NCBI GenBank assembly: GCA_033032865.1
Contig: JAWHQI010000075.1
Coordinates: 2,356,001-2,420,000 of the forward strand
Origin: Dactylorhiza incarnata
Lineage: Eukaryota > Streptophyta > Magnoliopsida > Asparagales > Orchidaceae
Direction: 5' to 3'
DNA: 64,000 bases
The notes beneath the pieces were generated by a model that ran no database searches, was not told where the DNA came from, and saw nothing but the letters and a program-made list of their open reading frames with translations. Below are positions 21,011 through 33,376 of the stretch, piece by piece (the stretch's first letter is position 1; the number at the start of each line of letters is the position of its first letter). The position numbers and the translations under genes were made by a program.

Positions 21011-21281
21011 CTGATAACATATATACATATACCATGATTACATGTTCTTCATAGATATACAGGAGGAGTAACTACATAGTCTAAACCAAAAGGCTATATC
21101 ATACATTTCTACTAGATCATATCATCTCAGTCTAGCATTGCTAACAAAAATATATACCTATCACTATGCCCGGTGCAGGTCCATGCTGAAGATCTAATGC
21201 GTAAGCCTCAAGCGGTGCTGCTCTGCCCTATCTGTTCTGGTCCCTCCTGCCTGCAGGTCATCCTCTGCGACCTCCTCATCC
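21011..21281 (-). other. Non-coding segment between gag and reverse transcriptase, partly intron-like
   Basis: This replaces what should be about 1.5 kb of protease and reverse transcriptase. On the minus strand, 21157 to 21011 is AT-rich, starts GTATATAT and ends TTATCAG, like a 147-bp plant intron. No coding similarity was seen. It is present in both units (46391-46700 in unit 2). Confidence 0.45.
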
Positions 21282-22494
21282 TCATCCTCTCTCTGTGGCT
21301 CCCTGCACTGCTCCTAAACTGGGCCTACCTATAGCCTGAGGGCAGAAAGATTGAATGTGCCCAGGTTGTTGGCAAAAGAAGCAGTTCCCTGCAAAGGGAA
21401 CATCTCGTCGTGCAGCTGGTGCAGGCTGAGGTGTCGGAGCTGGTCGGGGTGCTGGGGCTGGAGGTGCCTGTTGAGGCTGGGGTGCCTGCCTGTATGGCTG
21501 ATGGCGGTGACATTGTCTCCTATCTCGGTCCTGCCTACGTGGGCATGTCCCTCTCTCTCTCTTTGCCCTGAGTCCGGGGAACATCCATATGTCCCATTCG
21601 CTGTTGGGCCACCATCCTCTGGTCCATCTCCAATGTTGCAGCATGTGTAGCGATCATGTGGAAGGTCGATTGTGATATCATGACCAATGCCTGTCGGAGG
21701 TCATCTCGTAGTCCTCGGTAAAATCTAGCAGCCCTGTCTCTATCTGTAGTCGACAAAGTCCCAGCGAAACGGGCTAAGTGAATAAACTCCCGCTGGTACA
21801 CCGACATAGTCCTCTCTTTCTATCGGATATACAGGAATTGCTCCTGGAGAGCAACTCGGTCAGCGTTTGAGATGAAGTGTTCCAAGAAGGCCTCAGAAAA
21901 CTATCCCCATAGGATCGTGCTGAGTGGTCTCCCTCTAAATGTGAAGTGGCTGGCTGCCCTCCACCAATCTCGGGCATAGCCCTCTAGTAGAGTCACTACT
22001 AAGGGCATTGCGGCCACATCAGGGCACATCATACCAACTAGGAGCTCCTCTACTCTCTCTACCCACTCCTCTGCCTGCATGGCAGACTCGGTACCTCGGA
22101 AGATAGGAGGCCTTAGCCCCTGGAAGGTCGTCAGAAGGTCAGTGGGTACGGTGGCCTGCTGGTGTGGCCGTAGAATGGCCGTCTAAAAGGGTGCCAGCAA
22201 AGATGTCAGTGTCTGTCCCAAATCGGTCTCGGTAAAAGGGACTACAATTGGAGTGGCCGGAACTGTTGGTAGAGTGGTAGGATGGTACTGATCCCTAGAG
22301 GAAGACCTTCCGTTACTGGACTCCGGTATCTGGAGAATTAACAAACGAACATCAGTATATGCAAAAGTAAGGGAATTTTGCAGAACTGACTGAAACGGAA
22401 GCAGAAAGCCTGTGGATGTACTACTGTGCAGTCTAGGATCCTTAAACCTTAAACCTAAGGGTCCACCAGGCTTCCGCAGCGTGGTTCGTCTCAA
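21282..22494 (-). pseudogene. Chromovirus gag (unit 1), broken
   Basis: Minus-strand translation gives the Retrotrans_gag core in one frame. This covers IFRGTESAMQAEEWVERVE, then YARDWWRA, then after two stops VYQREFIHLARFAGTL...RAARFYRGL. The C-terminal zinc knuckle CFFCQQPGHIQSFC (perfect CCHC spacing) is in another frame at about 21345-21390. Stops lie near 21899 (WG* before FSEAFLE) and 21825 (YIR*KER). The N-terminal part may reach to 22494, just inside the primer-binding site. Gag would form the virus-like particle, but this copy is inactive. Confidence 0.82.
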
Positions 22495-22550
22495 ACCAAG
22501 AAACGGAACCTGGGAAGGTAGGATCTAAATATTGGCCCATGTGGTCGGAT

Positions 22551-22570
22551 CGTGGTAGCTCTGATCCATT
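22551..22570 (-). other. Primer-binding site of chromovirus (unit 1)
   Basis: Directly next to the LTR the minus strand reads AATGGATCAGAGC. This resembles the initiator-tRNA-Met type TGGTATCAGAGC with one base missing. Confidence 0.65.
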
Positions 22571-23958
22571 TGTAAGAACCCCCCCCCCCCCCCCCCCCCA
22601 AACTGAACCCGGTTCAGGGAGAGGGGGTCTTACTGCCCAAGGTGGCCACTTAGCGCTTCCCGGGTGGCGACGACCCACCCTCTCAAGCACTAAGAGATTG
22701 CCTTGTCAGGCACAAGAATCATCACATCACACATCAGAGTCACACAATAGAAGCAAAATTTAGGGAAGAGGCACAAACTATATACATATCTAACTAAAAA
22801 GGCTGAGGCCTACTATTTACTTAAACTACCTCGTGGGCTACAATAGGTACAACAAAAGACTCCTTATTTAGCCCTATGCTCTAGGACTCACGTCACGAAA
22901 GACAGGGGCGAGGATGGAGTGTCTGATCGAGCAATCTCTAGGGATGCTAAGTCATCCTGCGGTGCGGGGGCTTCGCGCTGTCCCATCTCCTGTGAATGGT
23001 TATAAGAAAAACTGTTAGTCGCAGAGCTAAGTGTAAAACACATTCCCTCCCCGGATCTATATCCTGGGGGCGGGCTAAAGTACTAAAATAAATAGCCGAA
23101 GCAAGGGAAAGGTTAGCAGCAGTTATATAGATATATATATCAATTGGTCCTATCGGCCATAATCTCAATAAAGCAGAGGGGGACGCGCAATTTACGACAA
23201 CATTAGCAACTCTATCTTGCACACACACATCAGGTATTCAAACCTGAACACACACAACCCTGTGTCGACATAGTTTGGACCGCTTCTCTTTTAGCAGGGT
23301 AATGAACCCCGCGGGCCTCACCGATGTGGCTGTCGGTGATAGTGGCCAGTCCTGCCACTTCTGAGCGTAGTTGTACCGTATCACCCAGGCCCTCCCATAC
23401 AACTTAGTGTACTAATTGGATGTGAGCGACATCCGGCGATTCCGAGATTTAGGCCGACCAGTGGAGGCAAAACAGCGAGTTCGAAGTGGTGATAACCCGC
23501 GGTGCACATCTCCCTGTCGCCATGAGTCATCATCTCTCCCGCGCCTGTATGAACGGTCTGCGGGGATGACTGACCTGCCATTTCCATAGCAAGCAATTTG
23601 CAAATAATTTACAGAAAGAACGACTACTCCAGGTCCACCATGGCTTCCTCGACTCAACCGGCTAAACGACTTTTGGCCGGGAGATGCATCGGAAGTGGGG
23701 CATCTTATTTGGGGCTAACCCTAGAGGAAGAACTCGACTCTTGGTTATCCCTAACTAAGACCTTATAGCAGCATAGAAATAATCGTTATCTAGCGCAGGA
23801 CCTAGGTTAGTATAATATAGGGCAACACAAACTGAGGAGCTGAGTAATAAAATACTTAACAGTAGGAAGGCCGAAAGCAGGGGCCGAATTAACGGGACCA
23901 GTACAAGACTGGAGTATTGAAAGGAATGAACAGGAAACAATAATCAACTGACCAGTGC
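22571..23958 (-). repeat. Chromovirus 5' LTR, truncated (unit 1)
   Basis: Matches 13609-15003 of the complete LTR, including a 21-C tract (22579-22599). It stops exactly where TGTTGAAAC begins. The same truncation occurs in unit 2 (47963-49350). Confidence 0.88.
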
Positions 23959-25574
23959 TGTTGAAACTGATTTCTCGGTCTCTTGTGAAGCTCGGGCCCT
24001 CAACAAGTCGAGGGGCAGCTAGCCCTTACTAGTCCCTTGAAAGAAGCAGACCGAAGACTTGGAAACGGACTAAGACCTTAGTCGCAGCGAGGAGGTCCCA
24101 CCACAAACCCGGAAGATCGTTGAGTGCTTCCCCTCCCAAGCCAAAGCTGAGACTTGGGCACCTTGGAGAGCTAGAGAGCTGAACCAAAGTAACCAAGGAA
24201 GAAGGAGAAGCTCAGAGAACTGAGATTGGAATACTCTCCCAAGGTGCCCTTTGAGGTCTATTTATAGTTTTTTGCCCGTGGTCTATTAATAGCGGAATTC
24301 TGCCTTTCGGTTTTACTAAACGCACCCCAATTTGGCCTGCTAACAGCCAAACTCCGCTGTTTGGATGAGCTAACGGCAGACCATTGGGGGCATAGGAGGA
24401 ACCCCACCTCTTTGGTCCATGGAGAAATGGTTTATGAGAGCACCACTCGCGAGATCTCCCGCAAGTCTACTCGCGAGTAGGGTTCGCGAAACTCCTCATA
24501 GGCGAGCATTCCATGAAAGCCTTGCTCACGCCTCTTCTGGCGACGGCCACCGTGGCCAGGTCTCGCATGCCTTCCAGCGAGCTTTACCGGCCCTATGTAA
24601 ACCTGCTGAACCAGCTGGTCGACGGAGTTCGCCGAGCTGAGGATCCAATTCATCGAACAGAGAGGTCCGTTCGTCGAACGGGTAACTGAGTTCGTCGAAT
24701 GCTGAACTGAGTTTGTCGAACGCTGAGCTGGGTTCGTCGAACGCTGAACTGAGTTCGTTGAACGCTGAACTGGGTTCGTTGATCACTGAACTGAGTTCGT
24801 TGATCTCAACAGATACTTGGCGTTCGTCGAACGCAGGACGTATCTCATCGAACCCTAAGACTTAGAAGAAATCCGACTCATCTGCCTTCTTGCGAGCACT
24901 CGGCGAGTACCGGGCTCGCTCGCCTTCTTGCGAGTTGACCTCGGGGCTCGGGCTCACAGGGATACGACTCGCGCGCCTTCCCGTAAGTGGCCCTTGAAGC
25001 TCTGGCTCGCCTTCTTTGTTACCTCCTCCGCCTGTTGGATCTGAGACCCTTTTTGGGTGAGCGGCCTGTGAAGACCCCGCTCGTACTCCTACCGGCAATA
25101 TCCACTAATGCCGGGTCTTGCGCTCCCTCCTGCGAGTTCTTCCACTGAGAGAGGGCCGAGAGCCGCTGAGACCATTGCTTGTCCCAGCGGGTCCGTTGGG
25201 ACAGGACAGAGATAACTGCTGAGAGACGTTCGTCGGGGCTGAAGCGTGACGTTCGTCGATCTGAGAAGCAAATTCGTCGAACAGGTTTCTTCGAACGGAG
25301 AACGAATTTGTCGGGCTCAGAATGGCTTTCGGCGAACTTTGGAGCAGACCGCGAGGATCTGGCTCGCACAGCTTCCTCGCGATCGGTCGGCGAGCACTCG
25401 GCTCGCCCACCTTCATGCGGGCTCGCCAATCTGAAGCGTGACGTTCGTCGAACTGAGAAGCAAGTTCGTCGAACATCAAAACTTGGAAAGAATCTGGTTT
25501 GCCTAGAACATCACTGTAAGCGGGCCGTGGGAACCTGGCTCGCCCTTCTCCCTTGCCAACGGTCAGCGGGTTGC
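23959..25574 (-). repeat. T LTR fragment (unit 1)
   Basis: It starts TGTTGAAACTGATTTCTCGG at the inner break of the chromovirus LTR. It matches 49351-50967 closely and is cut by the tandem duplication junction. Reverse-strand features include a TATA box (plus-strand CTATTTATAG, 24258-24267) and, upstream of it on the minus strand, a series of TTCGTCGAACGCTGA motifs (24649-24860). This indicates a minus-oriented LTR with U5 at 23959. No coding region. The long antisense frames are chance products of Ser/Arg-rich repeats. Confidence 0.75.
24649..24860 (-). promoter_or_regulatory. TTCGTCGAACGCTGA array in T LTR (unit 1)
   Basis: About nine near-tandem 20-24 bp units of the type GTTCGTCGAACGCTGAACTG. 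They sit about 400 bp upstream (minus strand) of the TATA box at 24258-24267. The equivalent in unit 2 is 50037-50235. Confidence 0.7.
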
Positions 25575-26016
25575 CGTAATTGTAACTAATTTGGCGTTTT
25601 CGTGCGGCTTCCAAAAGATTAACTTTGTTTTGAAGCTCGGCAATTTTTACGGCCAATTCAGATAACCTCATTTAATAAAAAGAAAACAACCTTCACTTAA
25701 ATGAATCGAATTTTGGAGGGGGAGTAGAGAAGAGAAATAATTTATAAATATATAAATAAAAATAAATTTTTTTTCAAAAAAGTGGGTTAACTTAGTCCCG
25801 GACTTCCCGAGGTCTACCCTTTGAAGGGTTCGCCCGGTACTAGGAGATGCGATGGGATGACAAGCCCAAATCTCCCTTTCTGAGAATTTAAATTGCGTCT
25901 TTTAAGATTTTTAAAATTTTTAAGAAAAAGGTGAGAAGAAATAAAACGATAAAAATAATAGATATTTCTTTTTTTCGAAATATCAACCTAGTTCCCCAGC
26001 AACGGTGCCAAAAACT

Positions 26017-27862
26017 TGATGCACAAAACTATATCCGCAAATGATAATGACAAGTGTACCGTATCGAAAGTACTATAGGTTTATAAAACCAAGGTCGTAT
26101 TAGACTCGGGGCGGTTGAGTACTCTTACTTCAAGAAAATCTCTATTATTTCATCAATTAAAACATGGATTGGTTTTTGCACTAAAGAGGGAGAAGAATTA
26201 AAATGAAGATTAAAACAATAATTTGGACGATTAGCACTCGATCTTGAATCACCTTGGAATAAAAATAACAAGAATAAAATAAGATTCTAATTCTCTTAAG
26301 AAAACTGTTTTGACATTGGAGGTTCCCGAATTCTAAATGCACCTCTATCGAGGATGCATTCAACTGAGTTTAGGTTGATCAATCGAACTTTCGCTCTAGA
26401 ATCAAAACACCTAAAACTCACGTTATCGTAGTGAACCCCTCCATTGGATTTGACTTCAAGCTGGGAGATTTATGTCATCCTCTCTCGAGGGTTGCATGCA
26501 ACTCTCTTTATCCTTGAATGATCAATTCGTATTATGAACCACTCAGCTAAATTAAATAAAAAAAAAGCATGAGAATTATATATCGAAGATATAATCTCAT
26601 CAAAAACAAATCAAGGATAAATCTTAAGCATTTTCAAACAAGAGAAAAAGAAACTCTAATATACTTCATAACATATATTATTCCTTGGATCATCTCGACC
26701 GAGTGCTAATATAAATTTAGCTACTCATTGGGATTAAAGATTCAACAAAGATAAAAGAATACATGATGAAAGAAGAGAATAAGACAAAACATGAATTATT
26801 TTATTGATTTTTACAAAGGAAATTACAAGGTACGAAATTGAGAATTACAAGTGCAAATAAGAAGGGGACATACAAGAAATACTAAAACATGAAAGCAATA
26901 CATGAAACAAAGAAATAAACTCCCAAAAATTTGTCCATTGAGTTGTAGAGGAGCTGACTTTAAATAGACTGAAATTTAAGGTTACACGCCCTTGGTCACG
27001 CCCGTGACTAAGGGCGTGTAAGGGGCGTGATCGATGTTGGTGTGGAGAGGGCGCTTTCTGGCTTCAATGCGGGCATTATGTGCACATCACACCCTAGGTC
27101 ACGCCCGTGACCTAGGACGTGTAATCTTCAAAATGGCGCCTGGCGGGATGCTTTCTGCGGGAAGTGGCGCGAGATGAGTCACGCCCGTGACTGGATGTCA
27201 CGCCCTCGGTCACGCCCGTGACTGAGGGCGTGTAATTTTAATTGATGTGGAAGCTGATCTGGCATGCTGGAGGCGGGTCATGGCCGTGACCTGGGTCACG
27301 CCCTTGGTCACATCCGTGACCTGGGGCGTGTACTTGGTGAATTTTCACAGAATGAGCCTGGAATGGCGACAGCAGGTCTGGAACATATCTTGGGCTGTTA
27401 CACCCTTGGTCACGCTCGTGACCTTGGGCGTGTACTTTGGAGTTTTTTCTCAAAAGTGCCCAGAAAACTTGAAAACATAAAATGAGCTTAAGTTAGCTCA
27501 TAGAAGTGAAAAGAAACAAATTAAATGGGATAATTCATATAAATTACTTAAATTCATATTAAAATTGGTCACGGTCATGACTCAGGGCGTGTACTTGGCA
27601 AATGTTTATGGAATGAACCCGGAGTGGTGACAGCAGGTCTGGAACACCTCTTGGACTGTCACGCCCTTGGTCACGTCCGTGACCTTGGGCGTGTACTTTG
27701 GAGTTTTTCTCAAAAGTTTCTAGAAAACCTGAAAAACATAAAATGAGCTTAAGTTTGCTCATAGAAGTGAAACAAAACAAATTAAAAGAGATAATTCATA
27801 TAAATTCATATTAAAATAGTATTAAAATTATACTAAAAGATGAGTATGAAAAGTACTCATCA
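26017..27862 (-). repeat. G0 5' LTR, unit 2 copy
   Basis: Nearly identical to 9737-11583, with the same TGATGCAC start and CTCATCA end. It contains the same palindrome array (about 26980-27690). Confidence 0.88.
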
Positions 27863-28024
27863 CTGACTTGTTTGAGATTTGAGATGAGTCGATCGAATAT
27901 TTCGGGTTTGTAATCAGATACGGTAGGTGACGACTATTGCTCTGCTCCCTATCCTCTTTGATTTACATCTTGGAAATAATTGACTCAGAGAACTGAGGTC
28001 AGTCCGATAAATTGACATAGCACA

Positions 28025-28348
28025 ATGGAGTCTACTTCGGGTTTAGGTTCTGAGCAAATGGTAAAATTAAACGACGCAAATTACCATCTGTGGCACCTAC
28101 TGATGGAAGACATGATTTATGTGAAGGGTTGGCATGCTCCCATCTTTGGAATACATTAGACGGTCCGTAGAGCCAAACATCTACAACCATGTTGCAAGTA
28201 TCATTGATGCAAAGATTCTTTGGAATACCTTGGAGTCGTTGTATGCCAAGACGACCAGCATCAACAAGCTATATCTATTGAAGAAGCTTGGATAGTTCAA
28301 GTATTGAGATGGCTAGCCTATAATGGATCATGTGAACGAGTTCCAAGG
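28025..28348 (+). pseudogene. Copia gag fragment, unit 2 copy
   Basis: Copies 11718-12100 with a small internal deletion near 28148 (the segment encoding GEMPTYMDLNK is lost). It ends at GTTCCAAGG, where it joins chromovirus LTR sequence at a 4-bp AAGG microhomology. Confidence 0.8.
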
Positions 28349-30600
28349 AATAGAAAACAAATAAAGTGATGACCAGTGCAAGACTGGAGTACTGGAAATG
28401 AGCGAAGAGAAAGCGTAACTAAGTGACCAGTGCGAGACTAGAGTATTAAAAGAATAATTGCAAAAAGTAAATGCAGGACCAGTACGAGACTGGAGTACTC
28501 GAAATGAATGAACAGAAAGCATAACTAAGTGACCAGTGCGAGACTGGAGTATTAAAAGAATAATTGCAGAAAGTAAATGCAGGACCAGTACGAGACTGGA
28601 GTACTGGAACTGAATGAACAGGAAGCATAACTAATTGAGCAGTGCGAGCTGGAGTATTACAAGAATAATTGCAGAAAGTAAATGCAGGACCAGTACGATA
28701 CTGGAGCACATAAATAAATAAGCGGGTTAGTAGTTCAATCACTCCATATAAGGAGGATTCAGTGTCGTCTCCATTCTTAGGAGGAAATTCTGTTCTTTCC
28801 CCGTTCATAGGGACCTCATCTCCGTTCATAGGAGCCAATTTATTTCAATTATAGATCGGGGTCAGCTTATATTTAATGGGACTTCTTATTTTTGTGTGTC
28901 TTGGGCTCATACTTTAATTATCAAGTCGTTACTGATTAGAAGTGTCGCCTCGCGATTGCGACCCGATTACGTGTTTCGATGCTTTTAACTTAGTCGATTC
29001 CTTACCGAAATTCCGAAGCTTGCCACTTATCTTTGATTGACTCACACAAATTCATTACATAGCTAAAATGACCCGTCGAGGGCCCGCAACTTTGTCCCAA
29101 TTATTTCCGTCCATTTTAGGGCATTATTATGCCCGTAGAAATCTTATTTAGGTCCATAAGATTATCAAAATAATTGATAAAATATCCAAACTTTGATAGT
29201 AGTTGTAAAATAGTCTACATTGGAGCCAATAATTTTTTGGGAATTTTCCAAAGTCATTTGGGCCATTAATTCCTTTAAAGAAATCTTGTATGGGCATTTA
29301 AAAATAGCAAAATTCAATTTAAAAATCTCAAAAAATTACAGGAGGTGCCCCTTTGGGTGGGGAACATTTTTCATGTTGGACATTTTTGGATTATGGGCCT
29401 AATTTGACCTTAGAAAATTTGAGAATGGGTGGGGAGCAAATGGGGTGCATATAAAGAAATGGGAGGCGGGAGGGGGGCTGGACTGTGCGTCCCCCCCCCC
29501 CTTGCCCCCACAGCAGATCTGAGCTGATCCACTGTGGGGGCACAAAAATGGAGGGGAGGGGAGGGAATTAATGTTCCCATCGCCGTCCGATCTCACCAAA
29601 TGATCGGACGACGGCTGTTGCCCCTCCCGACGAGGTAGAGGGTGGCGGCCCCTGCCACTGCCGGGAGGCAGCCTCCTGCAACCGGTGCCTCCCCCGGCCG
29701 AGTCGCCGGGGGACGATGACTACTCCGGTGGTGGTCCGGCTGCCTGTCGCCACCGGACACCGTCGGAATGAGAGAAAAGAGGCGGGAGGGGCGGTGTCGC
29801 CTCCTACATGGGCCATGCAGGCCATGGCCACGCCACCCCTCCTCCCGGAGGGCCTTTCCCCACCCCTAGCTGGTTTGTCGGGGTGGGGTTTACCTCTAGG
29901 GGTGGTTCGGCGGCCAGGCGCCGCCGGCCTCCGCCGGGGGTGGCCGCTGAAACCCTACAGGAACGCGGGGGAAAAGGGGGGGTGGAGCTCACGGCTGCCG
30001 TCGGAAATGCGTTCTTCGATGGCCCTGCTGCCTTCCCTCATCAGAGTGGGGGTCCCTGGGTGTGCACCTTCTCCCCCAGCGCCACCACCGTCACTGGGGG
30101 TGCGTCTTCCACGGCCAAGCTCCACCCGAGCCTGGGCAAGGCTCGGGTGGTGTTGGCGGCGCTCCGGCGACGGGGAGGGCGGCTGGCTTACCTCGGGGGA
30201 GTGGGAAGGAGGAGGGAGAGGTGGTCCACCTACAAAGGGGGCTCAGGAAGGAGATGGCCGTCCAGTCATGGAGGGGTGGCTGTGGTAGCTCGGGGGAGGC
30301 TTCTCCAGCGATGTGCTGCTCGGGCAGGGAGGGGGAGGAGGCTGGGGGGTTTGGGTTCAGCAAGGGGGTCGGGTCCCCTTTATAGGGAAGGAGGGAAGCC
30401 TCCCCTCTCCCTCCCTTTATTCCCACATGGGGCTAAAGGGAGGGATGGGTGGGGGAGATATTTTCTCCCCCCCCCCCCCCCCCCCCCCTTCCCTCTACTG
30501 CCCTTGGGTGGGCTGCCTATTCATGGGCAGCCCTCCCCTCTATAGAGGTGGCGCATCCATTTTTCCCCTTTTAGGGTTGCTTGTAAACTTAGGGTTTTGT

Positions 30601-30631
<31 letters not shown>

Positions 30632-31764
30632 GACCAAAGTCAAACATATGGCAGGGTCCCCCATGTAGGTCAAGGTCCAAGGGGGTCCACCAAGACTTAT
30701 TGGAGACGATTTTGAGTTCGTGTGCTCCGTATTTCGTACATTATGCCGGAGCGGTCTACAAAACCTAAAATGGGCATATTTCTCGTATGACCTCGGATTG
30801 AAGTGCAACGAGTTCTGTTGCACTCGTATTGATCATACGAGTCTAAGGGAACTGACGGGAGTCGATTCAGAATAAGTCTGGTCACTAATTTACAATAGTA
30901 TGATTGCGATGCGCAACGACAGTCAAAATGGTCGTTTTCCCTAAACGACCTCAGATCGGGGTGCAATAATTCTGATGTGCTTGTATTTGTCATACGAGTC
31001 TAGCGAGACTGACATGAGTCAAATCGGAGTATGTTTGGCCACTATTCCACGATAGTGTGGTTGTGGCGTGCTACAATACTCAAAACGGTTATTTTCCCTA
31101 AACCACCTCGGATTAGGATGTAACGAATTCTGTTGCACTCGTATTGGTCATACGAGTCTAACGGAACTGACATAAGTCAAATCGGAGTATGTTTGGCCAT
31201 TATTCCACAATAGTGTGGTTGTGGCGCGCTATAATACTCAAAACGGTCATTTTCCCCAAACGACCTTGGATTGGGATGGAATGAATTATGTTGCGCTCGT
31301 ATTGGTCATACGAGTCTAACGGAACTGACATAGGTCAAATCGGAGTATGTTTGGGCACTATTCCACAATAGTGTGGTTGTGGCGCGCTACAATACTCAAA
31401 ATGGTTATTTTCCCTAAATGACCTTGGATTGGGATGTAACGAATTCCGTTGCGCTCGTATTGGTCATACGAGTCTAACGGAAATGACAGAGGTCAAATTG
31501 GAGTATGTTTGACCACTAATACACAATAGTGTGGTTGTGGCGCGCTACAATACTCAAAATGGTCATTTTCCCTAAACGACCTCGGATTGGGACGGTATGA
31601 ATTCTGTTGCACTCGTATTGGTCATACGAGTCTAACAGAACTGACAGAGGTGAAATCGGAGTTTCCTAGCACAATATCCCCTAATCGTGTTACTTTTTAT
31701 CTTTTGGGTTTACTTTATTGGGTCCACTAGGGTCTAGGGACCCAATAAAAGTCGGGATGTTACA
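28349..31764 (-). repeat. Chromovirus 3' LTR, 5'-deleted on the plus strand (unit 2)
   Basis: Matches 15028-18434. It contains the remaining units of the 53-bp array (28370-28710), the GC-rich zone, a 30-G tract (30601-30630) where unit 1 has four G, and six 158-bp repeats (about 30730-31680). It ends TGTTACA before the polypurine tract. Confidence 0.88.
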
Positions 31765-31804
31765 ATCCAATAAAAATAAAGGGATTTTCGTCCCCTAAAA
31801 TTGC

Positions 31805-33371
31805 CTAAGGTAGGGGGTTCATGTGACATACCTGGGGAAAGAGTGTCGGGTATCTTTCCCGAACAAGTGTTTCTGGTTCCCAGGTAAACTCCTCGCGTCC
31901 ACAATTTGACCATAAGATCTTGACCATCGAAATGGTCTTGTTTCGCAGTTCCTTGATCTTGGAGTCTACTATCTTTACTGGTTTGAGCTGGACGGATCGG
32001 TCAGATTGCACTGATGCTGGTTGCGTAGAAAGATGTTGCTCTGGTTGGCGAAGGACACGTCTTAGTGAGGAGACGTGAAAGACGTCGTGAAGATTTCCCA
32101 ATTCAGCTGGCATGGCCAGTCTATATGCAACAGGGCCAATTCTCACTATGACTTGATACGGGCCTAGGTAGCGAGGATCCAGCTTTTTCTGCTTCTTTAT
32201 TCGGGAGATCCCATGCATCGATTTAATCTTCAGGAATACCATATCTCCCACGTTGAATTCCACCGGTCGATGACGTGCGTCGTAGTATTTAGCTTGGCGA
32301 CTCTGCGCTTCTAACATTCGGTCTCGGATTAACCTTATTGTCTTCGTGGTGTCATCTATGTAAGTGACCCCTAAAGCTTCAGGGTCCTCATCCTGTGCCC
32401 ATGATAACGGTGTCCGGCAGTGTCTTCCATAGAGGGCCTCGTATGGTGCCATCTTGATACTCTCCTGAAAGCTGTTGTTGTATGAAAACTCTACTAAGGG
32501 CAACACCTGCTCCCAAGGTTCGTTGTGTTCTTCTATGCATAGTCGGAGGAGGTATTCCATTGTCTGATCCGTCCTATCTGTTTGCCCGTCTGTTTGAGTG
32601 TGGAAAGCGGTACTGAATGCCAGTCTGGTCCCCAGATATGCTTGCACTCTTCTCCATTCCTTTGAAGTGAAGCGTCGGTCGCGATCAGACATGATCGACT
32701 TGGGTACCCCATAAAATCGGACTACTTGCTCTATAAAGAGTCGGGCCAAGATGTCGACACCGTCACCTTGTCGGTTTGGGATGAAACGAGACACCTTTGT
32801 GAGGCGATCCACCACGACACATATTGAGTCATTTCTTGCACGAGATCGGGGCAAGCCATGGACAAAGTCCATGGAGATATCATCAAATTTCCATTCGGGT
32901 ATGGGTAAGGGTTGTAGTAGGCCTCCTGGACTGCGGCATTCTGCCTTAACCATCTGACAAGTCTGGTAGTGCGCCACATAATCGGTGACGTCCCTTTTCA
33001 TACTTGGCCAGTACAACGTCCTTTGTAAATCTTTATACATTTTTACTACTCTAGGGTGTCTCGAATATCTCGATTGGTGTGCTTCGTGGAGTATCTCTTC
33101 CCAGATTCCTTCGGCCGAGGGGATGAATATATGGTGCTTGTACTGTAGAATGCCATCATATAAATTGTAGTCTTCCTGAGCGACGTGCTGCAGGGTCTGG
33201 ATGATTGGAGCCGCTTCTGCATCGATCTTTTGCGCCTCTCGTATCCTGTCTCTAATGTCACATTGTATCTCCATCCAATATAGTTGGGCCTGGTAGTCCA
33301 TCGGGTTTCTGTGGGTAATGGGGATAATCTCCAAGTTTGCCAAGGACTTGGCCAACTCTTCTGGTATCATG
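31805..33371 (-). CDS. Chromovirus integrase and chromodomain-like tail (unit 2), split by copia insertion
   Basis: Same protein region as 18475-20175 but missing its N-terminal part, which continues beyond the copia insertion from 45442. The open frame runs on to 33421 because about 16 codons of antisense copia LTR happen to be in frame and supply an ATG. The zinc region reads AHYQTCQMVKAEC, again without the first Cys of CxxC. The catalytic Glu is again Asp (GQTDRTDQTMEYL), so this change predates the duplication. The GPY/F and chromodomain-like ends are intact. The insertion makes the locus non-functional. Confidence 0.87.
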
Positions 33372-33376
33372 TATAG
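33372..33376 (+). repeat. Target site duplication TATAG, left
   Basis: TATAG precedes the left LTR. The right copy is at 45437-45441. Removing the element restores the sequence seen uninterrupted at 20037-20060 in unit 1. Confidence 0.95.

Larger units (their letters stand above)
13609..23958 (-). mobile_element. Ty3/gypsy chromovirus, minus strand, internally deleted (unit 1)
   Basis: The 3' LTR is 13609-18434 (4826 bp). The internal region is 18435-22570 and the 5' LTR 22571-23958, the latter truncated by the T LTR. In element orientation the LTR starts TGTAACATCCC and ends TTCTTACA. The primer-binding site and the TTTTAGGGGACGAAAATCCC-like polypurine tract are in place. Minus-strand order is gag, then a gap, then the C-terminal part of reverse transcriptase, RNase H, integrase and a chromodomain-like tail. 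Protease and most of reverse transcriptase are missing in both tandem copies, so the defect predates the duplication. The long LTRs and C-terminal tail fit the Tekay/Del or Reina groups. Confidence 0.88.
9298..25574 (+). repeat. Tandem segmental duplication, unit 1 (16.3 kb)
   Basis: This block contains, in order: G0 gag remnant, G0 5' LTR, copia remnant, chromovirus LTR, internal region and truncated LTR, and T LTR fragment. The same order recurs at 25577-50967. The junction is sharp: T-LTR sequence matching 50967 stops at 25574, two extra bases (CG) follow, and sequence matching 9298 onward starts at 25577. Unit 2 is 25391 bp. Removing the copia insertion and adding back the 2.93-kb deletion gives about 16253 bp, against 16277 for unit 1. 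Confidence 0.88.

Noticed and set aside
24526..25671. Ser/Arg-rich antisense ORFs up to 188 codons in the T LTR
   Set aside because: Generated by TTCGTCGAACG and GCTCGC repeats. One even crosses the duplication breakpoint into the gag remnant.
22571..31764. Interpreting 22571-23958 plus 28349-31764 as one chromovirus LTR interrupted by a 4.4-kb insertion
   Set aside because: The lengths would fit, but the T LTR truncates unit 2 (49350) at the same base, and the inserted part includes a copy of 9298-12100. A tandem duplication plus one deletion explains all junctions.
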